64,000 nucleotides of DNA from positions 838,501 through 902,500 of the forward strand of contig NZ_CP045503.2 in the NCBI RefSeq assembly GCF_007004545.3, in the 5' to 3' direction. Shown here piece after piece: positions 45,484 to 54,350 of the stretch. The notes beneath the pieces were generated by a model, which had not been told where the DNA came from, ran no database searches, and worked only from the letters and a program-made list of their open reading frames with translations. How positions within the stretch are numbered: the first letter of the stretch is position 1; the number at the start of each line of letters is the position of its first letter. The translations under genes and the position numbers were made by a program. This DNA is from Shewanella eurypsychrophilus. Lineage in GTDB: Bacteria > Pseudomonadota > Gammaproteobacteria > Enterobacterales > Shewanellaceae.

Positions 45484-45765
45484 TTCCAAACTTCGTTTGG
45501 ATTAAAGTCGTGGAATTCCATTCCACACCAGGGCAAGGAGGACTGCTCGTCCTTATCCTCCTTGCATCCACCATGACGCCCCGGCGAAGTTACATGCAGT
45601 TGAGTACGGGCCTTGTGCTTATTCGATAATCCTTAACGCTTCCGATGGGGCGTCCAAGCCCCCCGAAAGCTAAACTGACGTCCTGTCAGTTTCACAGGAT
45701 TAACTTCAACGCCCTTCGGCAACTTCCAACGGGGACCAGTTGTATCTTTAGGCCGCTTTTGGTTG
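45484..45765. repeat. Structured interspersed repeat, copy B (about 280 bp)
   Basis: The head 45484-45591 is 97% identical to copy A. The later hairpins differ in sequence but keep pairing: GCTTCCG ATGGGGC GTCCAA GCCCC CCGAAAGC, and ACTGAC-GTCCT-GTCAGT in place of CTCACAT-CC-ATGTGAG. It ends with CAACTTCCAACGGGGA at 45720-45735. Same orientation as copy A, 2.6 kb apart. Confidence 0.9.
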
Positions 45766-45984
45766 TAGATACAAGCTAATAAGATTTACAGGTTATTAGC
45801 TTGTATCTTTCTATCAATAGTTTGATATTCTAACTTCAAAATCAATAAACCTGATTGGCTTAATAAGGCAAAAAAGCAATATAAGAGTAGAAAATCTAGA
45901 TAAGTAGCCTTTAATTAGCCGGTGTAGGTGGAAGCTATATTTGCTCTTCATCCAAGTCCTGATGCGGCTGCGAGCTTCGGCAAC

Positions 45985-46190
45985 ATGGCCGAATATGTTC
46001 CATACATTTTTCGGCATTCTCCACATCCGTGTGGGTCAGATGTTGTCGCAGAGCTTACAGGGATACTCTTTATTAAATCAAGAGTCAGCGTTTCGCAGAA
46101 GTATTAGGTCGATAATGTTCCCTACACCATTCGACATTTCTTCCATCCATGGAGGTCAGACAATAAGTGCGCCACAGGCAATAGATTGAA
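45985..46190. repeat. Tandem 120-bp hairpin repeat (two diverged copies)
   Basis: Two units start at 45985 and 46105, exactly 120 bp apart. Unit 1 pairs CCGAA with TTCGG (45989/46010) and CCACA-TCCG-TGTGG (46021-46034); unit 2 pairs GTCGA with TCGAC (46108/46131) and TCCAT-CC-ATGGA (46142-46153). Each second hairpin is followed by GTCAGA. The stems differ in sequence while pairing is kept. Short open frames here on both strands are not credible genes. Confidence 0.8.
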
Positions 46191-46266
46191 ATAACGTTCA
46201 AAGTTACAAATCAATTATCCAATATTAGAAAATGTAGAATTATAGACAGAGATAAAAGAGAACTAT

Positions 46267-46626
46267 CTATGAGTTCTCAGCCTCACTTTGGCATTGAATA
46301 CACAACTCTGCGATAGGGTGTATCGTGAGCCTACCGATACCAATACTCTCGCCACATTCAAGACAAAACCCATATTCATTAGTATCGAGAAATATCTGCT
46401 TAATACGCAGGATGTGCTGCTGCATCAGCACCTCGCCAGCTTGTGTCATCTGTTGCTGCTGAATCGCATCGATGCGTGACACTCGGCCTACTGCTTGTTG
46501 ATCGAGTTGAACCGGGGCACTGCGCTCATGGATTGTGGTCAGCTGTTGCTCTAATTCGACCAGCTCATTTCTGAGCTTAGTGAGTAGCTCTTGTTTCTCG
46601 CTTGAGGTGAGATCTGCTTGTTTCAA
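46267..46626 (-). CDS. TraR/DksA-type zinc finger protein
   Basis: The 119-residue protein has a C4 zinc finger, C-x2-C-x17-C-x2-C (YGFCLECGESIG...ELCIQCQ), at about 90-115, and a helical N-terminal half (QELLTKLRNELVELEQQL) as in DksA-like proteins that enter the RNA polymerase secondary channel. It lacks the DxxDxA tip motif of full DksA, so action on polymerase is not sure. It stands alone. Confidence 0.85.
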   Translation of the reverse strand: MKQADLTSSEKQELLTKLRNELVELEQQLTTIHERSAPVQLDQQAVGRVSRIDAIQQQQMTQAGEVLMQQHILRIKQIFLDTNEYGFCLECGESIGIGRLTIHPIAELCIQCQSEAENS

Positions 46627-46773
46627 GAGAAGATGTCCAATGAAGAGGGGAGTGAATAAGCTAGCTAATTACCTTCTTTAAAACAAGAGTAAACAGGAGT
46701 AAACAAGAACAAACAAAAGGTATAAAAAAAGGCACACAGATATTTTTACTGTACGCCTTCTATTTACGCTGTT

Positions 46774-46820
46774 CGAAACTCGAAACTCGAAACTCGAAAC
46801 TGGAAACTGGAAACTGGAAC
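46774..46820. repeat. 7-bp tandem array, CGAAACT x4 then GGAAACT x2.7, in phase
   Basis: Four CGAAACT units (46774-46801) are followed without phase change by GGAAACT, GGAAACT and GGAAC. It sits 8 bp beyond the ygfZ stop. Complements AGTTTCG and AGTTTCC fit the GTTN4 pattern. Confidence 0.95.
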
Positions 46821-46827
46821 TTATAGC

Positions 46828-47808
46828 TTAGTCTTCATCTTCAAGCGAATAAGGTAACGGTTTAATCGTTAGTAATGAAGCTTCATCTCCTGCAATCCTA
46901 AGCTTGGCTGTATTTTCTGTGTCGTTAGGTAGTACGGCCGTGAGTAAGACTTGTTCGCCGGATTGAACGACCTCTATGATAGTGCCTGTGCGCTTGAAGC
47001 CATCTTCGAGGGCCAATTCTAGCTTAGTCTCAAGTGTAATTGTTTCTGAGCTGCTGCCTGACAATATGTATAGAGCGCGCTTGTTACCACCACGATACTT
47101 CATGCGGGCGATAGTTTCCTGACCCATGTAACAGCCTTTATTAAAGCTGATGCCATTGACAGCCTGTAGGTTACACATCTGAGGTACAAATGAACCTTGT
47201 TGTGGCGCTGCGATATTTGGATAACCAGAATTGATTTCTAAAGCCTGCCAAGCCGATGCATCGAAGATATCTTGGTTAACAGAGGTTAAGAAAGATTGAG
47301 CGGTTTCCTTGTCCATTACGATAATGAAGCGAGCGCCATCTTTAAGCAATACGCCACCTGGAATGTCGGTGACCTCCTGCTCGATACTGTTATTAACGCC
47401 TATAGTGAAATGATCGTTCACCCAAGTCTGCGCCTGCTCACCTGCAACGCCTAACACTAGATAGTCATCGGTGACGTTAGCCAGTTCGGCTTTAGAGAAC
47501 ACAGCATATTTAGCCAAATGTGGCAGGTCTACTGCTAAGGTATCAGCTGGCATCATCATCATTAGTGCATCGTCGATGGTAAAGGCTCTGAAGCTGGCGA
47601 GCATTTTTCCTTTAGGGTCACAGTGTGCACCCCAGCGCCATATATGCTTTTCCAAGGAGGTGATATCGGTTGTGACTTGGCCATGAATGAAGCTACGGCC
47701 TTGTTCACCCGTTACGCTCATAAGACCCATATGAGATAAATTAGAGAAAATTAGTGATGGAATTGGGTCATTCAAGTTCCAATTGGGCTGAGAAACGGAA
47801 AGCGTCAT
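46828..47808 (-). CDS. ygfZ: tRNA-modifying protein YgfZ
   Basis: The 326-residue protein has the folate-binding fold and the diagnostic KGCYMGQETIARMKYRG motif (about 225-241), with the conserved cysteine used in iron-sulfur-cluster-linked tRNA modification. Length agrees with E. coli YgfZ. It is monocistronic between the DksA-like gene and the duplicated serA end. A heptamer array lies at its end. Confidence 0.95.
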   Translation of the reverse strand: MTLSVSQPNWNLNDPIPSLIFSNLSHMGLMSVTGEQGRSFIHGQVTTDITSLEKHIWRWGAHCDPKGKMLASFRAFTIDDALMMMMPADTLAVDLPHLAKYAVFSKAELANVTDDYLVLGVAGEQAQTWVNDHFTIGVNNSIEQEVTDIPGGVLLKDGARFIIVMDKETAQSFLTSVNQDIFDASAWQALEINSGYPNIAAPQQGSFVPQMCNLQAVNGISFNKGCYMGQETIARMKYRGGNKRALYILSGSSSETITLETKLELALEDGFKRTGTIIEVVQSGEQVLLTAVLPNDTENTAKLRIAGDEASLLTIKPLPYSLEDED

Positions 47809-47930
47809 ATCATGTTCCTAGGAAATAAACGGGCTGGAAAGAGCTGATTGTAACTCTAATTTACATAGTCGGAAATAAAGCACGCGCACAATTTTGATGT
47901 TGACGCTTTTTAGGAACTGTTTGAAATGAA

Positions 47931-47965
47931 ATAGCCCGCATAATGAATAACATTATGCGGGCTGT
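47931..47965 (-). terminator. Terminator hairpin in the duplicated unit
   Basis: AGCCCGCATAATG...CATTATGCGGGCT, a perfect 13-bp stem. Copy of the serA terminator; in minus direction followed by TATTTCATTT. Confidence 0.7.
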
Positions 47966-47988
47966 TGGTTCTAGTCACAGATTACTGA

Positions 47989-48137
47989 TTAGTGCAGTAG
48001 ACGAGTTCGAATAGTGCCTTCGATGGCCTGCATCTGTACCAAAGCTTCTTCGGCTTGGTCAGAGTCCACTTCCATCACGACATAACCAATTTCAGCGGTT
48101 GTCTGTAGGCACTTGTGTTGAGCTGCGATATTAATGC
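47989..48137 (-). pseudogene. serA 3'-end fragment (duplicate)
   Basis: Reading on the minus strand from about 48137 to the TAA at 47989, the residues match the last ~49 of SerA (ACT domain end, ...IEGTIRTRLLH-like), with a 6-bp insertion near the upstream break and no start or upstream gene. It is a leftover of a partial duplication, not a working gene. Confidence 0.88.
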
Positions 48138-48160
48138 TTTTTAGGAACTGCCTGAAATGA

Positions 48161-48197
48161 AATAGCCCGCATAATGGATAATATTATACGGGCTATT
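48161..48197 (-). terminator. serA terminator
   Basis: AGCCCGYATAAT / ATTATGCGGGCT hairpin just beyond the serA stop, with a TATTTCATTT run after it on the minus strand. Confidence 0.75.
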
Positions 48198-48219
48198 ATT
48201 TTTTAGTATCAGACTGGTA

Positions 48220-49449
48220 TTAGTGCAGGAGTCTAGTTCTGATAGTGCCTTCGATGGCCTTCATCTGTTCTAAAGCTTCTTCGGCTTGGTCTGAATCAAC
48301 TTCCATGACTACATAACCAATTTCAGCGGTTGTCTGAAGATACTGGGCCGCGATATTAATGCCTTTTTCTGCAAACGCTTGGTTAATCTTGATAAGAATA
48401 CCTGGTCTGTTGTGGTGGATATGCAGCAGACGCGATGCATCTTTATGCTGAGCCAGTGAAACTTCTGGGAAGTTCACAGCCGTCATGGTCGAGCCATTAT
48501 CTGAGTATTTAGCCAGTTTGCCAGCCACTTCGATACCTATGTTCTCTTGAGCCTCTTGGGTGCTACCACCAACATGTGGGGTCAAGATAACATTGTCTAA
48601 GCCGCGCAGAGGGCTAAAAAACTCATCATCATTTGACTTAGGTTCAACCGGGAAAACATCGATGGCTGCGCCAGCCAGTTTTTTACTGTTAATTGCTGAT
48701 GCAAGTGCATCGATATCAACGACGGTACCTCGAGAGGCATTAATTAGGATGCTGCCTGGCTTCATGTAAGAAAGCTCCACTTCACCTATCATCTCTTTGG
48801 TCTGCGGAGTTTCAGGTACGTGCAAGCTGACAACATCAGCAAGAGACATCATCTCTTCTAATGAATGAATTTGCTGGGCATTACCCAGTGGCAACTTATC
48901 TTCGATATCAAAAAATACCACTCGCATGCCTAGCGTTTCAGCCAATATGCCAAGTTGGGTACCGATATGGCCGTAACCAATTACACCGAGCGTTTTACCA
49001 CGAGCTTCGAAACTACCACTGGCACTTTTTAACCATCCACCTCGGTGCGCCATGGCGTTACGTTGTGGTATTCCACGCAATAACATAATGATTTCACCAA
49101 GTACGAGTTCAGCAACGCTTCGCGTATTTGAAAATGGCGCGTTGAAAACCGGGACTCCAAGCTTTTCGGCAAAATTGAGATTAACTTGATTGGTGCCAAT
49201 GCAGAAGCATCCGATAGCCACGAGCTTTTCGGCTTGGCTTAAAACGGCTTCATTTAGTTGAGTTCGTGAACGAAGGCCGACAAAATGTGCATCCTTAATC
49301 GAAGCGACTAAGGATTCTTCCCCGAGTGATGCTTTGTGGTATTCAATATTGTTATAGCCTGCACGCTTAAATACATCAACCGCAGATTGGTGGACGCCTT
49401 CCAACAGCAGGATCTTGATCTTATCCTTGTCCAGCGAATGTTTCGCCAT
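48220..49449 (-). CDS. serA: D-3-phosphoglycerate dehydrogenase
   Basis: The 409-residue protein has the dehydrogenase signature: NAD site GVIGYGHIGTQLG near 155, and catalytic residues in ASRGTVVD and TPHVGGST, then a C-terminal ACT domain (about 338-409) that senses serine (HHNRPGILIKINQAFAEKGIN). It starts serine synthesis from 3-phosphoglycerate. Length equals E. coli SerA (410). The 3' end has been duplicated downstream. Confidence 0.97.
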   Translation of the reverse strand: MAKHSLDKDKIKILLLEGVHQSAVDVFKRAGYNNIEYHKASLGEESLVASIKDAHFVGLRSRTQLNEAVLSQAEKLVAIGCFCIGTNQVNLNFAEKLGVPVFNAPFSNTRSVAELVLGEIIMLLRGIPQRNAMAHRGGWLKSASGSFEARGKTLGVIGYGHIGTQLGILAETLGMRVVFFDIEDKLPLGNAQQIHSLEEMMSLADVVSLHVPETPQTKEMIGEVELSYMKPGSILINASRGTVVDIDALASAINSKKLAGAAIDVFPVEPKSNDDEFFSPLRGLDNVILTPHVGGSTQEAQENIGIEVAGKLAKYSDNGSTMTAVNFPEVSLAQHKDASRLLHIHHNRPGILIKINQAFAEKGINIAAQYLQTTAEIGYVVMEVDSDQAEEALEQMKAIEGTIRTRLLH

Positions 49450-49691
49450 GATTTGGGTACCTTCTTCGATTATTGGTATTATGTTAACTAAGTTGATTTT
49501 TATATATTAGACACCAGCCACATCAAAATGCTAAATCCCTGCATTTCGAGGTCGTTTGGGTATATAAGTGTTCTATTGACACCTGTCCGACCAAAGTAGC
49601 ACTTTTTTTGTGCAGTGTGGAGGGCTAGATGGCTAAAGTTATTGTTCTTATACCAAAATATTAGAGTTAATACGTATATGAGGTTCCAATT

Positions 49692-50294
49692 TTGAATAAA
49701 CAGTTCGCTTGGTTGGCTATTTTTCTATCGGTTTTACTCTGGTCGGGCATTGAGCCTAAGGACCAATTCACTTGGTTTCTTGAAGTGTTACCAGCTCTTA
49801 TCGCCTTACCTGTGTTAATTCTGACTCGTCAGCGTTTCCCGCTAACGTCACTGGCTTATGCCTTGGTATTAATTCATTGCGTCATATTGATGGTTGGCGG
49901 ACATTATACTTATGCTGAGGTTCCGCTATTTGATTGGATCGCAGAAATTACAGGTTCAGACAGAAATAATTACGACAAGGTGGGGCATTTTGCACAGGGC
50001 TTTGTACCGACATTATTAGCTCGGGAGATTTTTATTAGGTTAGAGGTAGTTAAGCGCGGAGCTTGGTGTAATTTCTTGTCTTTATGCTTTGCACTCGCGT
50101 TTTCTGCTTTTTATGAGTTGATAGAGTGGTGGGTTGCACTGCTAACGGGGGAGGATGCCGAGGCATTTTTAGGCACCCAAGGTTACATATGGGATACCCA
50201 ATCGGATATGGGAATGGCTTTGGTGGGGGCGGTAACTTGCCTTGTTACACTTGTTAAGTATCATGATGGTCGATTGTCTAAGTTTCACTGGTAA
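49692..50294 (+). CDS. DUF2238 (YjdF-like) inner-membrane protein
   Basis: A TTG start (MNKQFAWLAIF), with GAGG upstream, gives 200 residues. About five to six membrane segments; conserved polar signature in DKVGHFAQGFVPTLLAREI and SAFYELIEWW, typical of DUF2238/YjdF. Function unknown. Single gene divergent from serA. Confidence 0.82.
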   Translation: MNKQFAWLAIFLSVLLWSGIEPKDQFTWFLEVLPALIALPVLILTRQRFPLTSLAYALVLIHCVILMVGGHYTYAEVPLFDWIAEITGSDRNNYDKVGHFAQGFVPTLLAREIFIRLEVVKRGAWCNFLSLCFALAFSAFYELIEWWVALLTGEDAEAFLGTQGYIWDTQSDMGMALVGAVTCLVTLVKYHDGRLSKFHW

Positions 50295-50557
50295 CTAGTG
50301 AATTATTTTATCTTGTGCAAGTCAGTCTGGTTTTTTATGCGTTAAGATCGCAGTCAGTCGAGATTTTAATGCTAAAAATTGATAAGGAATGGCTTTTTGT
50401 TGTAATTTACATTCAGCTAACACTTTTTTACTATGGTATTACGATTAAAACTATTCAAATATACTAAAACGGTTCAAGATAGTAATCATTCTGGTTGATA
50501 GGGAAGATCGGCGCGCCCTCTTAGTGCGCAAGTTATACTTTTCAGGGAGAGAAGTGA

Positions 50558-51223
50558 ATGAGTAAGATAGATGAGTTGGTGTTCTTACATCAAGTCGCCG
50601 CGCCATGTCATTTGGCGATATTGGCGGAGTCGATTGGATTAAAAACACGTATTGTAAAACAGGTGTCCGAGCTTGAGCCTGAAAGAGACCATAACTGTTT
50701 TTATTTGATTGATCATGAAGGTGCAGCCCTAGACAGTAAAGGGATCCCCTTGTTGGCATCACGTTTAGTACCCCATGTTCCAGTTGCGTTATATCAAGTC
50801 GATCGTGCAAAACTGGAGCCTGAGTCGGCCTTATTATTAGGAATACGAGGCTTGCTGTATGCCGATCAGCGTATGGATCTGTTATTGACTGGCTTGAGGA
50901 AAATGGTTGCCGACGAACTATGGTATGACAGGACTTTGATCAGTAAAATGTTCCGTCAATTAGTGAGCCGTTTAGACAGCGATAGTGATTATTCTCAAGA
51001 TACCGTCGCCAAACTGCAAATGCTGACAAATAGAGAGCGTACTATTATCCAACTGGTTTCCAGTGGTGCACGTAATAAAGAGATCGCTGATCGCCTTTGT
51101 ATTAGTGAGCATACGGTTAAGGCGCATATCTCCTCTGTCTTTAGAAAGACTCAATCTCGTAATCGAGTTGAGCTGTTGAGATGGGCACAAACATACCAGA
51201 GTCATTTTGAGCTTTGCTCATAA
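50558..51223 (+). CDS. LuxR-type regulator (CsgD/VpsT-like)
   Basis: The 221-residue protein has a receiver-like N-terminal part and a LuxR helix-turn-helix at about 155-210 (LTNRERTIIQLVSSGARNKEIA, HTVKAHISSVFRK). Residues 119-130 (DELWYDRTLISK) hold WYDR at 122-125, at the place where VpsT/CsgD-type regulators have the W-[FLM]-[TS]-R c-di-GMP motif; the change at positions 2-3 makes binding uncertain. It is single, before exeM. The receiver lacks a clear phospho-aspartate pocket (DHEG in place of DD). A terminator follows. Confidence 0.85.
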   Translation: MSKIDELVFLHQVAAPCHLAILAESIGLKTRIVKQVSELEPERDHNCFYLIDHEGAALDSKGIPLLASRLVPHVPVALYQVDRAKLEPESALLLGIRGLLYADQRMDLLLTGLRKMVADELWYDRTLISKMFRQLVSRLDSDSDYSQDTVAKLQMLTNRERTIIQLVSSGARNKEIADRLCISEHTVKAHISSVFRKTQSRNRVELLRWAQTYQSHFELCS

Positions 51224-51695
51224 CAATTATTATAAGACGTTCGGTCTGAGTGATTAGCAACAGAATTGCTGATCATGACTTAGATTAGAACCATATATAG
51301 ATCTGTAAGTAACACTGAAACGGCCTTTAAGGCCGTTTTTTTGTGTCTTAAAAATGTATTTTTAAAGTGTGATTAGCTGATTTAGAGCCAAATGATAATA
51401 TTTTATGAAAGTTTGTTCACTAATCTATAAATTTTTTTCCCTTTTAAATGAACAGATAAGAGGTTGCTTGATGACACCTGTTCTTTGGTAAGCCTCTGAT
51501 TTTAGATTGTTATAATTTGTTATAATTCTGCTTGTTCTGATTTGCGTTAAGCCATCTAATTTTTTTCTTTGTTTAACAAGTATTTATCAGCCATTAATGT
51601 GATTTATATGCTTTTTTTTGTGAGCTAAGTCTGTAAGAATCCCTTGGCACGTTAATAAAAATTAGCGGCGATATTACAATAATGGGGTTGAATAA
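51224..51695. other. Intergenic region upstream of exeM
   Basis: Apart from the terminator at 51318-51342 it is A/T-rich and holds long T-runs (51418-51445, 51558-51620). No gene or known operator is seen. A modest ribosome site precedes 51696. Confidence 0.5.
51318..51342 (+). terminator. Terminator of the LuxR-type gene
   Basis: AACGGCCTT / AAGGCCGTT stem with seven T after it, about 95 bp past the stop. Confidence 0.88.
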
Positions 51696-54350
51696 ATGGA
51701 TAATGTTAAGAAGTTGTCAGTGCTGGCACTGTCAATCGCAGCGTCTTTGCCTATGATGGCGAGCGCAGATGTCATGATTAGTGAATATGTAGAAGGTAGC
51801 AGTAATAATAAAGCTATCGAATTGTACAATACGGGTGATACATCCGTCGATCTGGCCGGTTATAAGCTAGTACGCTTCAAAGATGGTGCGGAAACATCAT
51901 TAGATTTGGTGGCTTTAGATGGTCAGGTGATCGCTTCCAAATCAGTTAAAGTCATCACTCATCCAAGCGCCACTATCACATTGGGCGCAGGTGTAGATTC
52001 GATGACTGGCAACTTATATTTCAATGGAGGTGATGCGGTTGCCCTCTTGAAAGACGGTGTTATTGTTGATGTTATCGGTACGATCCCAACACCGGATGGC
52101 TGGGGATACGATAAGACATTTCAACGTAATGACGATGTAACTGCGGCTAAAAATGTATTTGATGCGGCGCAGTGGACCGAACTTGCCAAAGATACCTTTA
52201 ACGGTTTAGGCGCGCGCAGTGGCGCTTTTGTAGGTGGTGAAGTTGAGCCTGTTGAGCCCTATGCCTGTATCGGTGATGTTACTGCTATTTACGATATTCA
52301 GGGTGATGGACAATACAGTCCTCTGACATCGTCTTCATATCCTTATGAATCAGCTGAAGCCGTAATAGTTAAAGGTGTAGTGACGGCACGCTTGGACAAG
52401 AAGAAAGGCTTCTTTATTCAAGAGGTAGAAGGTGATGGCTCGGCTGCAACGTCCGATGGTATCTTTGTGTCACTAGGCGCAGTCGCACCGGCTGAAATCG
52501 TACCAGGTAAGCTAGTTTGTTTAGAAGGTAAAGTTAAAGAAAACTATAAGCAGACTGAAATCGTCGGTAACCCTGATAATTTGGCCATTACCGGAGATGC
52601 TGAGCTTCCAGCTGTGATAGCGCTTGTTATCAATGATGGTGAGACCTTAGCCGATGCCTTAGAGCGTCATGAAGGGATGAAGATTAAACTCGACTCCGGC
52701 AGTGATATGAAGGTCACCAGCGCATATGGGTATGATGGATATGGCAATACCATGTCACTTTCCCATAAAGCTCCTCTGTTTAAGGCGACTCAGGTTCACC
52801 CAGCAGGTTCTGAAGAAGCAGCGGCATTAGCACTGGCCAACGCTAAGAATAAGCTGGTCATTGAAACGGGTCTCTCTGCACCTAATGGTCATATCCCCTA
52901 TTTCCCTACTTTTAATGCTGAAACCGGATATATGCGTATTGGTGATCAGCTGAATAATATCGAAGGTATGGTTAACTACAGCTATGATGCCTATCGTCTA
53001 TATGCGACTAATGAGATTGTTGCCGGTGACTTCATCCGCGAAAATGACAGAGCCGGCGCGCCTGAAATAGCGACTAAGGGTGATATTAGAGTTGCCAGCT
53101 TTAACGTATTAAACCTGTTTACTAGCGACAGCGAAATAGGTGGTCCACTGAACCCAACTTGTGCAGATCAGGCCGATGCTGATGCGAGTCGAGGCTGTGG
53201 TCGTGGGGCTCACACTCTGGACGAATATTTGCTTCAGCGTACTAAGATTGTCAACGCACTCATAGATATGGATGCCGACATCGTGGGTTTGATGGAAGTT
53301 GAAAATAATGGCTTTAGCGAGTCGAGCTCAATTCAGTACCTGTTGAATTCGATTAACTCAGAGCTGCCAGCTATCGATGCATATCAATTTATCGAAGCAG
53401 CCGATGCTGATAAGTATGAAGGGGAGTTCATCGGTAGTGATGCGATCACTGTCGGTATTCTCTACCGTCCTAATAAGGTGAAGCCAGCCGGAGATGCATT
53501 TGTTATTGCAACACCAGAGCAGCATGCAGGCGAAGGCGTCGCGACTCGTGGCGAAGGTGACGATGTTGAAACCAGCCCAGCGTATAACAAATACCAGCGC
53601 CATAGCCTAGGTCAAACCTTTACGATCCATGATGAGAAGTTAACGATTGTTGTTAACCACCTTAAGTCTAAAGGCTCTGGTTGTCTGGAAGATTGGTTGG
53701 AATTCTCTGAAAGCAAAGACCCAGCCGATCTGCAAGGCAAGTGTAATGAGTTCCGTGTATCGGCTGCAAAGGCTATCGGTGATTCGGTAAAGGACGTCGA
53801 GGGTGACTTACTTGTTATCGGTGATTTGAATGCTTACGGCATGGAAGATCCGGTTCGCGTACTCACAGACTATGATGCGGCGACGTCGTCACGAGACGTA
53901 GTAACAGCATCATGGACAACGCTTAATGGTGAAGTCTATGAGCAAGAAGGAAGTGTGATTGAGAAAGGTTATGGTCTAATCAACCTAAACACTCAGGCTC
54001 ATGGTGCGGAAACATACAGCTATAGCTATGGTGGTGAGTTAGGTAATTTGGATCATGCACTTGCGAATACAAGCGCCGCTGCGAGAATGGTCGCTATTCA
54101 GGATTGGCACATCAATTCAGTTGAATCCAGCTTATTTGAGTATTCAAACAAGTACACGGGTGATCTGGCTAAGTCTGAGAATGTCTTTAGATCTTCAGAT
54201 CACGATCCAGTTATTGTCGCACTGAGTTACCCAGCTCCTGTTGATCCGGTTGAGCCTGTTGAACCAGAAAAAAAGGATGATGGTGGTTCTTTAGGATATT
54301 TAGGTTTAGCAATGCTTTCATTACTTGGTTTACGTCGCCGTAAACACTAA
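51696..54350 (+). CDS. exeM: ExeM/NucH-type extracellular nuclease with GlyGly-CTERM tail
   Basis: The 884-residue protein has a signal peptide (1-24, cleavage MASA-DV), a lamin-tail domain (about 25-140, ISEYVEGSSNNKAIELYN), an OB-like middle domain (about 190-445), and an endonuclease/exonuclease/phosphatase domain (about 460-845; RVASFNVLNLF, GLMEVEN, VVNHLKSKG, IGDLNAYG, SSDHDPVIV). The tail is Pro/Val/Glu-rich, then GGSLGYLGLAMLSLLGLRRRK, the GlyGly-CTERM sorting signal cut by rhombosortase before secretion or surface anchoring. In S. oneidensis, ExeM degrades extracellular DNA and affects biofilm. Gene symbol by likeness from memory. Confidence 0.9.
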   Translation: MDNVKKLSVLALSIAASLPMMASADVMISEYVEGSSNNKAIELYNTGDTSVDLAGYKLVRFKDGAETSLDLVALDGQVIASKSVKVITHPSATITLGAGVDSMTGNLYFNGGDAVALLKDGVIVDVIGTIPTPDGWGYDKTFQRNDDVTAAKNVFDAAQWTELAKDTFNGLGARSGAFVGGEVEPVEPYACIGDVTAIYDIQGDGQYSPLTSSSYPYESAEAVIVKGVVTARLDKKKGFFIQEVEGDGSAATSDGIFVSLGAVAPAEIVPGKLVCLEGKVKENYKQTEIVGNPDNLAITGDAELPAVIALVINDGETLADALERHEGMKIKLDSGSDMKVTSAYGYDGYGNTMSLSHKAPLFKATQVHPAGSEEAAALALANAKNKLVIETGLSAPNGHIPYFPTFNAETGYMRIGDQLNNIEGMVNYSYDAYRLYATNEIVAGDFIRENDRAGAPEIATKGDIRVASFNVLNLFTSDSEIGGPLNPTCADQADADASRGCGRGAHTLDEYLLQRTKIVNALIDMDADIVGLMEVENNGFSESSSIQYLLNSINSELPAIDAYQFIEAADADKYEGEFIGSDAITVGILYRPNKVKPAGDAFVIATPEQHAGEGVATRGEGDDVETSPAYNKYQRHSLGQTFTIHDEKLTIVVNHLKSKGSGCLEDWLEFSESKDPADLQGKCNEFRVSAAKAIGDSVKDVEGDLLVIGDLNAYGMEDPVRVLTDYDAATSSRDVVTASWTTLNGEVYEQEGSVIEKGYGLINLNTQAHGAETYSYSYGGELGNLDHALANTSAAARMVAIQDWHINSVESSLFEYSNKYTGDLAKSENVFRSSDHDPVIVALSYPAPVDPVEPVEPEKKDDGGSLGYLGLAMLSLLGLRRRKH

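Larger units (their letters stand above)
47906..48365. repeat. Tandem duplication of the serA 3' end and terminator
   Basis: Unit 1 (about 47906-48137) and unit 2 (about 48138-48365) share TTTTTAGGAACTG, a terminator hairpin, and the last ~145 bp of serA. The break at 48136-48138 is marked by AATGC joined to TTTTTAGG where serA itself reads AATGCCTTTTTC. Units are clearly alike but diverged, so the event is not recent. Confidence 0.88.

Noticed and set aside
45814..46189. Opposed frames of 70 and 82 codons in the 120-bp tandem repeat
   Set aside because: Repeat DNA with hairpins explains them; no ribosome site, no family likeness.
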